Source: Cladopsammia gracilis (taxonomy: Eukaryota > Cnidaria > Anthozoa > Scleractinia > Dendrophylliidae). From it: DNA of 64,000 nt. Made by a program: the position numbers and the translations under genes. The DNA is taken from assembly GCA_022457155.1 (NCBI GenBank), contig JAJGOT010000056.1, positions 1,763,501 through 1,827,500 on the forward strand, given 5' to 3'. Below, in pieces: positions 11,266 through 23,734 of this stretch (position 1 is the first letter of the stretch; each line of letters opens with the position of its first letter). The notes beneath the pieces were generated by a model that saw nothing but the letters and a program-made list of their open reading frames with translations, had not been told where the DNA came from and did not search any database.

Positions 11266-13309
11266 AAAGTTTGATACGTTTAGGATAAAAATTGTTGAAG
11301 TAACAAGCGCTTAAAGTTGTGCAATTTTACCCTAAAAATGGTCACAAAATTCAAGGAACTGGGGTCGAGTTGTGACGTAATGTTGGTTGCAAAAGTTTGT
11401 CTACGCTCAGTGAGTCTCAGTGAGTTCTTGCCGCTACAGAGGATTTAAGAGGAAAAAGATTCAGAAAGGGATAGATTGTCTAAAGTTTCAAGCAAATGAT
11501 GAGGAAGTTGAAAGCGACGAAGACGGGAGATGTAGAGGTCTACAGCCAAGTTAGTTACACAGTATCAAGACGAACTTCTCTTCATGTAAAAATAAAAAGA
11601 CTACCGACAGTAAGCGAGAGTAAAGCTTTGGGGACGGATTTGGACTATAATGAAAATGAAGTAGTCAGAGAGTCAATGACAACAAAGTAAACAAACTTGC
11701 CGACTTCGACGTTTCAATACACACGTTCTACCCTGTGCTACCCTTCGGGTGTAAAAAGACGTTTTATCAAAGGCGAAGGCGTGTTTATCAACGAGTGGTC
11801 ACCCACATAACCTTCTAGAGAAATGATTACTCTAAGAAGTTGGTTTTACCGGAAGACAGCGGCAATTCAAGTAAAGAAGTAGTCTCCGTTGCGTCTCCCT
11901 TGACTAGCATCCAATCTCCGCTCGCTCCACAACCAAATAAATGACGAAAGCCGATGCACACGAGGAAAAGTAGCGATGCCGCATGTGCTTATGTTACAAG
12001 AGAGGGAATCTAAGGGATAACGAATCTTTATATGAAAAGAAACCGCAGGCGAGGGATTATGTAAGCGCTTTCAAATTCTCCCAAACTGTGACTCACAGTT
12101 GTTTAAATCAGGTTATGTGAGCAAATAGCGGCCATTTTTTTTCTCATGAAAGACGTTATACTGGTGTTTTCATAAGTATGAACCCCTTAAAACCTAATTT
12201 GTTTTTCAATGTGATTCTACCTATCTGGCCCATTACAACAGAAATTCACTGATTTAACACTTTCAAACAGAGACAGTTATTGAAAACTCGAAGAGGTCCC
12301 TTGAAATAATTAACTCATTTAACTGAGTTTTTTAATTAAAAAGTTAAAAAAATCCAAATTTCGAAAAGCTTGGCTGTCAAGGTTTTGCCAAATAATAAAA
12401 TTTCATAACTTGTTGCCAGATAAATTTTCTGAAAAGTCACGAATACTAGTGGCATTTGCTTTAATATTAAATAAGTTATGACGGGCAGCTAAAATGTAAA
12501 TGTTTTTTTTTTAAAAGAAAGACTTTTTGTTGTTGTTGTTGTTGTTATGAATGTTGAAAGTCAGCGCGGCTAAAGGGTTAATGTGTACGTATCTTTGCGA
12601 CAAGAGGATTTTCCGGTCAATTTTATGTTAGAAAGAATGTAAGTGCATGCATATTTTGCGAAAATGACAGAAACGTAGGAAAACATATTAAATCAGTTAA
12701 AATCGCAAAACTACAAAGGGGAATCTGTATCAGTGTGCAACTGATACGACATCGCCTTCGATTCTTTTCATGAGATGTGGAGATATGTTATGCCATTTGA
12801 TGACGGATCAGGTCATTATCCAACTAATGGGTATCTGTTGTTGCTGGCTTGGAGAAACGCCTCTCCGCAGTCTTGCCCTCGCTCATTCCAGACCTTTTAG
12901 GCCGTCCTTACATTTGCAATCGCTTTTCGGCGGACTCCCGCTAAACTTGAATACGAATTGTCTTGTAGTGTAGGTTACTAGTGGGAGGTTTTGTGACATT
13001 TCTGCCAGTCAGGCTTGACAAACAACAACTAAAGCGCGTATTAAAATGTACTTTTGTTCCCTGTGGTATGCAATTGCGCATGCACAACTCGATGTCGGTC
13101 TGCGTTTGTTCAATTTCTGTTACTGAACCTAAGAAGGCTTCACCATTGGTAAAGTCTCTTAAATCATGTCATTGATCATGAAAAGCTATGTTTGAAATGG
13201 GGGACAATCGCAAATGGAGGAATTGCTTACCAGCCTGCGAATACAGCCCCCTCTAATTTAATTGCTCACTGTTGGCCTTTCCTCAGCGGACGTAACCCTA
13301 AAATAACAA
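11266..13309. other. Intergenic DNA without recognisable genes
   Basis: I see no splice-consistent exon or element. A short GTT microsatellite lies at 12526-12547. Nearby GGCTAAAGGGTTAATG at about 12568 resembles one end of the TTAA elements, but I found no partner end. Short frames at 11496, 12770 and 12981 show no family features. Confidence 0.45.
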
Positions 13310-14330
13310 TCACTTGTAACTGATGGTAACCTGCGTTGCAGACGAATTCAATCCGGCAACAGGCTGTTCAGTTCGTCTGAGACGCAAGCGTACTGTAGTG
13401 CACACTCGCCAAAGTTTTGCGTAGTGAACTCCCGGAGTATAGTCGCGCATGTGTAATAAGAAATTTGTCGAAAACTGAGGAATCGAAATCACAATGATGT
13501 TTGATGATCTGTGATTTGGTGGCGTTTGATCGGAAAATATTATTTTGTCACGTTTTCAAGATGGCGCAAAATTAGCGCATGAGACCGTAATTTTGCGATT
13601 GTTTCAGTCGCTGATAGTAATAGTTTATATACCGCCGAGAAAAGATTAAGCAACATACGTCTAAGCGTAGGCTCGGTTAAGAGGATGAAATGAACAAAAC
13701 GGAGGCATGTCATTCAGGATGATTTATGCTCGGTGTTTGATTTGTTCTTTGACTTAGTTTAATAAATCACAGGACGGAAATAGCTCTTAGCGCAGGTTAA
13801 CTGCGCACGCTATTTGTTACGAAGATTATCAGTTTTAAACGGAGGCATCTCATTCAGTGCATGATTGGTGATCGCTGCTTTTGTAGCGTTTGAATTGGTT
13901 ACATATCTGATAAGAAGGATTTAGAAAATGTCTGAGCGCAAGATTACTGCGTTCGACGAGCGTTAAGAAGATTATCGATTGGCAAAACGGAGACATGTAC
14001 ATCTCATTCGGAATGATATTATATAGATAATCGGTGCCAGTTTTGTAAAATTTGACTTATGTTTGGTTATATATATACCCAAGGAGAATGATATAGATGT
14101 CTGAGCGAAGGCTAACTGTGTTCGACGACGGTTAAGAAGATTAAATTGGAAAACAGGGTCACCTGAATGCTGATTGATGATCGGTGCTTTTTGACATTTG
14201 AATTGTTTATCATACCCTCACGCGACGATGACGAGAAAGAAATATAAAAGAGACGTCTGAGAAAAAAACAGGCTAATGACTGATAATCAGTACTTTAAAT
14301 TCCTTTTCATATATTTCACTAAAAGGTAAT
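13310..14330. repeat. Second field of the shared block and ~145-bp repeats
   Basis: It starts with the copy of the 209-640 block and continues with degenerate repeat units (GGAGGCATCT, GATGATCGGTGCTTTT, TCTGAGCGMAGGCTAACTG). It stands upstream of the second CTHRC1-like gene as the first field does upstream of copy 1. Confidence 0.7.
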
Positions 14331-15218
14331 AAGGCAATGAAAAGAGACGGCAGAGCAAGGTTCTCATATTTAGAAGGTTATGTGCGGGAAGAGAAGTCAT
14401 CACCATCGTCGTTTCCCTGGCAATTCATCGCCTTTGAGACAAATTACCAAAATATGAAAACTAGGTTTTGCTCTCTCAAACGACTAACTAGCAAGAAAAA
14501 AATAACCAAAAACAAAACAAATCAAGCTTGAAAGATTATCGTTAAATACCGTCTGTTTTTTATGTTTACAAGACCCCCATTCCAGGTTTACAATCACAAC
14601 GTTTCGTGTTTGTAAAGTCCTGCCATCTGACTAGGATGTTAACCAAATTCATCGTAAAATGATTCACTTCGCACTATCACAAACCTGCGTAGCAAGCGTC
14701 ACCCGTAGTTTCTGCGCGAAGGAAGCAAGTTATCCGCTCATTGACTGCCCGGAGGTTGAGCAAGAACAAAACAAGTTTTGAGAGGTAGAAAAAAAAACCT
14801 GGTTGTCATAGCGCATGCGTAAGAGGATATTTGTCGAAAACTAAGTACTTTCCATTGGTGCTGTTTGTTTTGCAATATCTTTGGTGTTCTTCTCCTTAAC
14901 TCAAACGCCACAAAAGCACCGATTATCTATAATTACATGAAATCAGATGCCTCTGCTTTGCGAATTTCGCCTGCTCTCAGAATTGTCCTATATCCTTCTT
15001 CCGCGGTATATCTTTAGCCATCCAGCTTATATAGAACAATAAACCGCAACTCAGGAAAGAACTGTTCACAGTTTCTAAGGATTCCATTCACTAGGGTTGA
15101 AATGTGAAAATGATATCATCTGACTGAGATGTCAATCAAATTTAATCATTAAATAGCTTACTTGTAAAGAGCCAGCCCAGAACATAGCATCGCAGCAGAG
15201 CAAATTGTTGGTGCAGTT
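14331..15218. other. 5' flank of the second CTHRC1-like gene
   Basis: No gene. Around 14880-15015 one ~145-bp repeat unit appears in the opposite orientation (CAAACGCCACAAAAGCACCG, then CAGATGCCTCTG). The final ~70 bp align with the flank of copy 1 and are probably 5' UTR. Confidence 0.55.
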
Positions 15219-15332
15219 ATGATGTTGCAGTATTTCGTTGCTTTGTTGGTTCTGTGTGTTTCCGGTTCACTGGAAACCACAACCAAACCTGGTCAACAAC
15301 AGAAAACCAACACCGTGAAAGATTTATGTCAG
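15219..15332 (+). CDS. CTHRC1-like copy 2, exon 1 (signal peptide)
   Basis: 38 codons ending TTATGTCAG before donor GTTAGTACC, the same exon end as copy 1. It encodes the hydrophobic signal sequence and a linker with TTTKPGQQQKTNTVKDLCQ. Confidence 0.87.
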
Positions 15333-18226
15333 GTTAGTACCAAACTTCAACATTTTAGCTGCTTTTATATTTTCCATCGCTACCGAGGGTGTATTCAAGC
15401 CTGTTTGCATACTACGTTTTTTTTTATTTCCCCATACATGTATACCGTAGAAAGCCGCAACTTTCGGACAGTGAAAGCTCCTTTCCGTTTGCCATTCCAT
15501 TCGGAGAGCTTAAAATAAACGGTCCATTTTAAGAAGCTTAGTGAACAAGCCAAATTTGACCTCAAAATAAATGAAATATGAAATAAAGTAAGGCGAAACG
15601 TTTTCTAAAGTACTGTTCTAACGAAGGACAACTCTAAAATGCTAGGCGAGTGCTGCATTGGGTTTGCTTTTAAAAGAACGTAGTTTATATAACAAAGATT
15701 TCCTATGATCGTACGTCTATTACTTTCGAAAGAATCTTTACTTTCGGGAGCAGCTAGCATGGTCTCAAAATTAACTGAAGTTTCTTTCGGGTAGGCGTTA
15801 CTCTTCGAAGATCGACAGTCATTTTTCGTAATTCGAATTACATGTATACAGTATTTTCTCATTGTAAACGGAATAAGGTCGAGTTCTTAGTAAGAACCAT
15901 TCATAGCAAAAAAATGGGTAATAAAAAAAACTTGTCGGACGCATAGTTTGCTTTACTCTCAACTCCGAAAGGGTTGAACAAACATCTTATAAAATGCCAA
16001 TTGGATGAGGAGGTGATTTGGAAGGAGGTGGTAAAAAGAAAGCGGACATTTATTTTAGTAAATATGTTATCCGATGCTGGAAATCAAACGATGTTTAAAT
16101 AATTCATCAACAAGAACAATGTGTGCTTTGGCATCGGCTCTTTATGAGTCCGTCTGTGATTTGTGGAATTCTACATCTGCATTATACCTGAACACTATAC
16201 CTAGACATATTATCTGTCTCTTGAAAGTAAGCTGAACTTCGGCTAGGTAATGTGCACAGAAGTATCAGATTTGCGACTGTTATTCTAGCTTACTTGCAAT
16301 GCTTGGTATAGTGTGATGATCAGGGAGGTTCCCACATAGAGGCAACTGGGGAGATCGTCCGAAACTTTGAAATGAACCCTTGAAAGGTACCAGAATCTAG
16401 TCTCATGGGTCGGTGGCACGTTGCAACTCATTCTTTGCTCATCATTTTTCTGTCAAATTGTCCAATTTTGATTCATGACTTTAAACTTTAAAGGGGACCA
16501 GAATTACTCTGACTGAGCACCATTTAGCGGTACTAAACTATGAATTTTGTACTCTAAAGGGAAATACGATTGTTGATGATGATAGTCGAGCAAAACGGAC
16601 TAGGAGACTTTAATATGACTGCAGGCTAACTACATTAGACCACCAATGTTAAGCCTAAAGAATACTTCCGAAATCTAGGCATATCAATCGAACTGATGAT
16701 TGGCGCATTCATCATGGCGTCTTTGATAGCGTTTGAAACCTTTATATACCTCACAAGAAGGAAATGTGAGACGCGTCTGAGAAGGTTAATAACGGCGGTA
16801 GAACAAGAGAGAAGATTATATTCGGAAACCGAGACATGTTAATCAAACTGATGATTGATGATAGGTGTTTTTGTGGCATTTGAATTCATTAATAAATAGG
16901 CCTCTCACAACTAAGAGGGAAAGACGAGACGTCTGAATGCAGGCTAATGGCGGCAGAGCAGGGTTATATTCGGAAATAAGGATAACCATTATTTTCCGAC
17001 TTTAAAGGTGGTCGCTGATCACATATCTCTTTCGCCGGGTGCCTAGTTCCTTTCCCCGGGTTCCTTTCCCTTATTTTACCTCCCGGAGGGAAGGGGGAGG
17101 AAAGACTTCCGTATTAAAGAGACGGAGAACAGGTACCTGAATCTAGTTTCGTGGGTGTGGCTAGAGTTCAGTTCCCACTTATCTTTCGGGCAAATTGTTT
17201 GTGTCACGAGTTTTGGTCTGTCTTTATGTACTAAAAGGTACCTGTATAACTTTAACAGGTTGTCATTGTCAATTTACACTCCTTAATAGCAGTGCCAAAA
17301 TTGTACGAATTTTAAAGTCTACATTTAAGACGATTACTCCTGTGGCATTTACAGCTCGATAATCTGACCTGTGTAAGACGAAATAAGAAACTTACGAGCG
17401 CATTTTAACTGCATTAGACTTAACCGATGTTAGATTAGTTTTCGCAATAAATCGTACCGATGATTGATGATCGGTGCTTTTAATGTGTTTGAAAGCGATT
17501 ATATGCCTCACAAAAAGGAAATGGGTGAGGTCTGATCACAGGTCAAGGCGAACTGCATTGTGTAACGTTAAGAGGATTGGTTTTCGAAGTCTAGGTATCT
17601 AAATCGATCGGACTGATGATTGATGATTGGTGCTTTTGACGTTTGAATATTCGTTTAATATGATAGATTTTAAAGATTATGAAAGTTTATAAGGTTATTC
17701 CGGTAAACGGACCATCTCAATTTTCCATTAATAGGTGTTTTTCTTTCAATAAACAACATTTCAGAAAAGTTGTTTTTTGGTGTTTGAAATTATTTACATT
17801 AAAACGTTTTTCTTTCAATAAACAACCTTTCAGCCGAAAAGTTGTTTGACATATTTAAAGTGCCCCTGTGATCAAATTTTTGATTTTCATTTTTTTACAT
17901 TTTCGTGTACAATTAGACTTTCTTACTCATCTTGCCAAATTTCAATTCATTACGAACATCAGAAGTCACTTTATTTTAACATTTATTTCCGAGAATTTAC
18001 GGCCGCCATTAATCAACCTTGTTCCAAGGCTTGGCTGCGAATGGGAGAAAGTGACGTCAAAGACTCAAACATACCTCACGGGTTGAAATTATAATAACAA
18101 TAAGTATTGAGAATCACGCGAAAAGCAACAAAAACTTTGGACTTGTTCTTCGTGCAATTTTCTTTGCTGATTGTTATTATAATTTTGTTAGACAAAAATT
18201 TCATCTGTTTGTTTGTTTTTGCTGTC

Positions 18227-18262
<36 letters not shown>

Positions 18263-21200
18263 CATCATCATCATCATCATCATCATCATAAGGTGCAAAG
18301 ACCTGGTTTGGAAAGTTAGATGTACCTGACTTCCTTGGAAGTGTACAAATATCAGCCATTCTTGGAACTGCGCACTTGTTGCGGAAAGTGTTGTGTCTTT
18401 TAGCTACGGGGAGTGGCTGAGACACAATCAACATTACCCAGTAGAACATCCGGCAACTGGAGAGAATCGAATAATAATAATAATATTTATAATGATATTT
18501 ATACAGGGTGCGTTCTCACAGAACGTGGTTTTCAGAACGGCCCTGTAAAAGAAAGAAATACAAACAATAAAATACGTGATAAAAAGTTAAAATTGCTCCA
18601 TGCCTATACAAATACTAATTTTGCCCATACTTTGCTTCCGGAGATGTGATGTTTTGATCTATGGAAAGCCATAGAAGACAAAACTGGTCGATATTATATT
18701 TACGGACCGATCATCTTTGTCCACTTTGGCTTTCCATAGATCCTCTCAGTTATAACCAAAATACAACATTTAATCACATCACATCAGTTGGCTACATTTG
18801 AACCCTAGACTGCTTTCCTGTTTTCTTGTCTGATGTTCTTTTTTGTTCTAGAAATCCGCAATGAGTCATGGTTTTCCAGGCATTCCAGGATCAAATGGCA
18901 TGCCGGGAATGCCCGGGATACCGGGACCGCAAGGTCCACAGGGAAGGGAAGGAGCCAAAGGACAGACTGGTGACAAGGGAACGCAAGGAATGATTGGGCC
19001 AAAAGGAGAGAGAGGACGCGAAGGGTCTCACGGGAAGAGCGGGCCGCCAGGAACGATGGGAATAAAAGGAGAGCCGGGATTTGTAGGAGCTGCAGGAAGA
19101 AAAGGTGACAAGGGTGACAAAGGAGAAAGTGTAAAAGGACGTCCGGCCGGTCCAGTGCCTCAAACAAACTGGAAACAATGTGTGTGGAAAAAGAGCGACG
19201 GAACTGATAGCGGGAAGATTAAGGTAATTGAAAACATGCTAAGTTTGGAGACTAAATATAGAATGCCTATATGTTTGCGAAAATGAATGCATAGAGTTTC
19301 ATTATATAAGATTTGTATTAGTCAAGCACGAATAAAGCGGTCACCACTGGGTAAAGCTCCAGTGTCCGCTTGACACAGGTTTCACTAGAAAACGTCATAT
19401 TTGGTAGAATAGTAACAGTCATGCTTTGTAAATCAATATGTTTGGTTTGACGATTTATGAAGTTTGACTTCGAGAAGGCTACTGATTCAGGGCTTTGAAG
19501 GGATACTGTCACGGCTGATATATCGTTTTTTTTTTCATGATTATGGCCTGGAGTTTGCTTTAAGTTTACTTTACAAGAGGAAAAAAATCGCCAAAATTGA
19601 CCAAAACAAAGAAGACAAAATAACGCCTAAAAATGTCAAAATTCCATAAGAATGGTTATTTTAATTGCTTGACCGCCTGTCACGAAATAAAAAAAATTGA
19701 TGAAATGTAATCCACTTTCATCCTTGTCCTGTCCATCCTGTTTTCCTCTATAGAATCTTTTTATCCAATTAAGTTGTATATTTGGTGGCATTTAGCGACA
19801 AAACATGGAAATAAGGTAAGCGAAATTTTGTTAATTCGGAGGACAGTGTTCTTTAACCCATTGACACCTGAGGATTTTTACGTTTTTGAGTGATTTTCTG
19901 CATACACACGCCCCATAGGATTTCGTGACTTCATATTTGGAGTTACCATTGAAAGTGTTGCTGTTCTAAAACACGAAGGCTCGAGTTTACTGGAAACGTC
20001 ATTCTGACGTTGGCATTTTGCTTTGTTGAATTGCAATAAAGTCTTCAATATGGTGTTTCTGCGATTTTTGGTAAGTCCACAGCCATTTTTCATCTTTAGT
20101 AGCTGCCTGATGAGCATCATTAAGCTTGAGGGTAGTTCAGAGTCCACTTTCTCAATGAACCGAGTTAGGTGTTGTACTTCGTTAAAGAATTCGGTTCGCT
20201 GCTTGCTGAACTGGAAAAATGGCCGCCACAAAACGAAGTAGCCTTGGGACTCGACTCTGGATGAATTTCTTGACCTACCCTGGCATATTTTGTTAGTTGC
20301 GACCACAGGAGAACACAACAAAGCGAAATTTCGGCGGTGGGTCGGAGTGGCTGTGGACTTAGTATAAATATGAAATGTGTGGCGGACGGAAGGAACGCTG
20401 TCGAAAAATCTCGTTATTTCCCAGCATGCAGTGCGGTGGCGATGTTGAAAATCGAGGCAAGGTGAGTATGCACTAGAATAAGAAGCTGTAAATCGGCCCG
20501 AGCAACGAATAAGAGCAAAAACATTCACTGCTAAGCTAGGACTAGGACTGAATTTTGCTGTAAATGTTGACTTTTGGGTTTGCCACGATGATTTGAATAA
20601 AAAAAACTAAAAGCAAAAACGTGATTTTTGTTGTTTTTCTGTGACGTTAAAAACGGTAATTTTTGTCATTGTCCAAATTCAAACGCTGATATTCTGCAAA
20701 AATCGCTGACTTTTTTGTGTTTATTGGGTATCTCAATTTGAAAGACTTTCTAGTCAATGCTCACAACTGCTAGTTAAGGCAATGTTCGCACGATTGCCGG
20801 AGAAAGTTACAATTTTTTAAAGCAGTGGTGTCTTGTACGGGCGGTTACGGGCGGTTCAGGTGTCAATGGGTTAATGTAATATGTGAAAAATAAACATTGG
20901 AAGTTCTTTTTATTATAATAACCAACAATGCACAGGACACGCAATTTCACTTTAAAATCGTTATCCACATAATAGTGGTCTCTAAGATACAGGTTTGATT
21001 GACTTACATTAATCCTTTTAATGTTTAACCTTTCAAGCTTATTGCTTCCCTTCTTTACTTTGATATGGGTGATTTAACAAATTTACACCGGTTTTCCGTG
21101 GTGTGGACTCTTATTTACCACGATTTACGTAATCACATGGTCAAAATGTTGTGGACTCACGAGGCGCAGCCGAGTGAGTCAGCAACAAATTTTGACCATG

Positions 21201-21871
21201 TGATGACGTAAATCGTGGTAAATAAGAGTCCACACCACGGAAAACCGGTGTAAATTTGTTTTTTACAACAATATTTTAAAAAAAAATATAAGGAAAAATC
21301 GAAGTCTTGTTACAAAACGCGACAGCAAAGAAAGAGCAAGCGTTGTCTATAACATCCTCGCAATCTGATTGGTTGTTTTCAAGCGCACGTGATGTTAGCG
21401 TCAGCACCGTTGTCTGGACTCTCATTTACCACTCACGTCGACCAATCAGATTGCGAGTTTAGCGGCAATTGTGGTAAAAAAACTCAGTTAACAAGGTTTC
21501 ATTTGTTGTTCCAGGACTGCTCGTTTAACAAGCTGCAGTCTGACACCGCACTCAAGGTGTCATTCCAGGGAAATATGAGACCCTATGGCACTGGTGCAAA
21601 GTGCAACCGCTGGTATTTCAAGTTCAATAATCAAGAATGCAGTGGACCAATGACGATTGAGGCTGTCGTGTACAACAATTGGCCATCTAGGGATCCTAAT
21701 CTGCTGCATCACCGATCTTTTGAAGGATACTGTGAGAACATCCCACAGGGCGCGGTAACAGTAGAATTATGGGTAGGACAGTGCAGTAGCAATACCTTGG
21801 GAGATGCTAACACAGGATGGAATTCAGTGTCCCGGATTATGATCGAAGAAGTATCTAGGGCCCAGTCCTAA
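15219..21871 (+). CDS. CTHRC1-like secreted collagen triple-helix protein, copy 2 (three exons)
   Basis: Joining 15219-15332, 18852-19223 and 21515-21871 gives 280 residues with the same three-part architecture as copy 1: signal peptide ([17 protein letters not shown]), linker, 29 Gly-X-Y triplets, CTHRC1 globular domain with CNRWYFKFN and [12 protein letters not shown]. Exons 2 and 3 have exactly the same lengths as in copy 1 (372 and 357 nt). Two ATGs stand in tandem; the second (15222) aligns with the copy 1 start. Both copies keep open frames, splice sites and cysteines, so both are probably functional. Intron 2 is 2.3 kb against 0.6 kb in copy 1 because it contains mobile elements. Confidence 0.9.
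15333..18851 (+). other. Intron 1 of copy 2: repeats and microsatellite
   Basis: 3519 bp, alignable over most of its length with intron 1 of copy 1. It holds ~145-bp repeat units at 16560-16990 and 17360-17760. AAT then CAT arrays at 18229-18290 lie at the position of the copy 1 microsatellite. 17860-18080 (AAGTGCCCCTGTGATCAAAT onward) is absent from copy 1 and looks like an inserted repeat. No extra exon. Confidence 0.65.
18852..19223 (+). CDS. CTHRC1-like copy 2, exon 2 (collagen domain)
   Basis: 124 codons between acceptor TTTTGTTCTAG and donor GTAATTG. The 29 Gly-X-Y triplets carry only a few substitutions against copy 1 (for example GIP for GVP, GTQ for GKQ, GRE for GSE), none of which breaks the triplet register. 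Ends with [11 protein letters not shown]. Confidence 0.92.
19853..20874. mobile_element. piggyBac-like TTAA element, 1.02 kb, probably non-autonomous
   Basis: Starts TTAACCCATTGACACCTGA (19853-19871) and ends with the exact inverse TCAGGTGTCAATGGGTTAA (20856-20874). TTAA at both ends is the piggyBac target site and the terminal CCC fits that superfamily. It lies in intron 2 of CTHRC1-like copy 2 and has no counterpart in copy 1. A 216-codon open frame on the minus strand (20528-19878) fills half of it. I recognise no transposase motif in that frame, so it may be chance or a captured fragment. Confidence 0.82.
21077..21260. mobile_element. Foldback element, 184 bp
   Basis: Arms of about 67 bp begin AACAAATTTACACCGGTTTT and end AAAACCGGTGTAAATTTGTT, separated by a loop with GAGGCGCAGCCGAGTGAGTC. 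The arms also share TTACCACGATTTACGT. It is within intron 2 of CTHRC1-like copy 2, absent in copy 1, and non-coding. Confidence 0.85.
21515..21871 (+). CDS. CTHRC1-like copy 2, exon 3 (globular domain)
   Basis: 118 codons plus TAA after acceptor GTTGTTCCAG. An open frame runs upstream to 21389, but that part is intron: the acceptor and first codons (DCSFNKLQ) match copy 1 exactly. Conserved CTHRC1 cysteines are present. Confidence 0.92.
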   Translation, partial: DCSFNKLQSDTALKVSFQGNMRPYGTGAKCNRWYFKFNNQECSGPMTIEAVVYNNWPSRDPNLLHHRSFEGYCENIPQGAVTVELWVGQCSSNTLGDANTGWNSVSRIMIEEVSRAQS

Positions 21872-22000
21872 AGAGTGACGCGATACTGTTCCCCTTGTAC
21901 AATGGGACTGACAGTCCCATTTTAAAATTATTAATTAAAGTAAAGCAACTAGACAATAATTCTCTTATAACAGGCTGATGTGAATAGAAAAAAATAGTTT

Positions 22001-22006
22001 AATAAA
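22001..22006 (+). promoter_or_regulatory. Candidate polyadenylation signal, CTHRC1-like copy 2
   Basis: AATAAA 130 bp after the TAA stop in GTTTAATAAAATAT, matching the context found after copy 1. Confidence 0.5.
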
Positions 22007-22085
22007 ATATTATATGCCAAACTCAATGACATTTGTTTTAGAAATTTTAGTTTTCAAGTCTGACCGGTATGTCACAAAATATTAA

Positions 22086-22440
22086 AGGGAATCTCCACCA
22101 CTATAAAAAAGATGTTTTTAAAATGATGGAAATAAAGTCTAAATTTTAATTCTTTTAATAAAGTCTAGTGGAAAGAAAACTCTTACTGTACTAACAAAAT
22201 GTTTATGAACGTCGCCTACCCTATTTTGAATTTGTATTATGTCATATGGTTGCGTCTATTGCTAAGAATCGACGATCTTTTGTACACTGAACAATTGGGC
22301 AATCAAAATGGCGGCGCGCGGAAAAATTAAAAGCGAAGGCTAGGCGATATTGATATACTTTTGAACCCTGAAATTTTATTTCGACTTGAAATTTAGACTT
22401 TATTTACATCAATTTGTTATAACAATGGAGGTTGCCTTTA
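22086..22440 (+). repeat. Dispersed repeat also present at 55785-55960
   Basis: Shared features in the same order are GAAATAAAGTCTAAATTT, an AAGAAAA/ACAAAATG block, CCATTTTGAATTT or CTATTTTGAATTT, and ATGTCAAATGGTTGC. The second copy lies in a TAF5 intron. No coding potential. Confidence 0.55.
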
Positions 22441-23605
22441 AAAAACGTTTGACTGAAATCTGTGACACTGCAATGATAATATTATATATCCCCCGAAGAG
22501 TATCAAAGACTACCGTTATCCACTATTTGAACAGCTGTGGCGAGGACAACAAGGGACCGAATTACAATGCAGATTAGAACCAAGACTTCGGCGCATCTCC
22601 CTTTACTTAAACATCCAATCTCAATAACGTCATCCTAACTTAGTAATACTACAGAATATTGAACAGTAGGAGCCCAGCAGTTATGACATTTGACGAGATA
22701 GCAATAAGGCTATAATTAAGTTATAGTTCTGCGCTCTACATGCCTTATACTTTCCTAATTTTCTACTTGAAAAGCATTTAAATTAACGAAACAAGGAAAA
22801 GTAGAGGGGGAGTTATAACCGGATATTTTTTTTTGTTTAAGGTAGATGGACCTATAAGCGGGGGGGGGGGGGACTTTTAACCCGGCGGCATTTTCCGTTA
22901 TTGGAAATGGACCTATTACATCACGGAAAGGTCGGCTGTATTCAAAATGGAGGAAAATGAAAAAAAAAAAAGATTTCAGTGGCTGATGTGGCAATTTGAG
23001 GCTTTTTCCTCAGCGGTGAGGTGCTATATCACAAAATAAATCAAAGAGCCTTTCGAACTATATCGTATAACCCCATCCTGCAATACAGTAACTTTACCTT
23101 TTGTTTTTAAATAGCTCGGATTTGCATAGTAGCTGTGTCTTGTGTCTAAACTTCGTGTCTAAACTTCATTTAGAATTCTTTTATTATTAATAACATTACT
23201 ATTTTTATCTCATGTTGGTAAAAGGTTTAAAAATCTTTTAGTTGGGGAACTCATTTTTCTATAGGGATAATCTCATGATTCCCCCTTTCGGGTCAGGAGG
23301 TGTGCAGTTTGACTTGTATTTGCCAGTTTTGCTTCCTGAATAAACTACATTGTTCTATACAACGGAACCCCGCTAACTCGAACTCTCCGCTAACTCAAAT
23401 TAAGGTCGTTCCCCTCCCCTCATAACGCAAAAAAAGGCCGAAAAGTGTTTTCAGTTTTCAATATTAATCCTCTCCTCCCCCCCCCCTCCCATCCCCCCCT
23501 TTCCGATGAATTCTTAGATCTATCAACTCTTTGGACATCCGGGAACATTGAAAGGCAGTTACAGGTTTCCCCTCTGCTAGATATTTTATTGACACGTTAA
23601 TAAAG
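22441..23605. other. Intergenic DNA
   Basis: No gene found. Short homopolymer or pyrimidine runs occur (G-run at 22860-22872, C-rich 23477-23502). Confidence 0.45.
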
Positions 23606-23661
<56 letters not shown>

Positions 23662-23662
23662 C
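23606..23662 (-). repeat. (TTA)n microsatellite overlapping a candidate poly(A) signal of the GPCR
   Basis: About 18 TTA units from 23609. TTTATT at 23606-23611 reads AATAAA on the minus strand, 124 bp downstream of the GPCR stop, and could serve as its polyadenylation signal. Confidence 0.7.
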
Positions 23663-23734
23663 AACCTGACAGTTTTGTTCGTGTTATAGAGTTATAAACA
23701 GGTTACGTTCGTGTGAATGGAGTATTAACCTGTT

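Noticed and set aside
21389..21514. Upstream extension of exon 3 in copy 2
   Set aside because: The sequence is intronic: the acceptor and first codons match copy 1, and the extension overlaps a repeat-like region.
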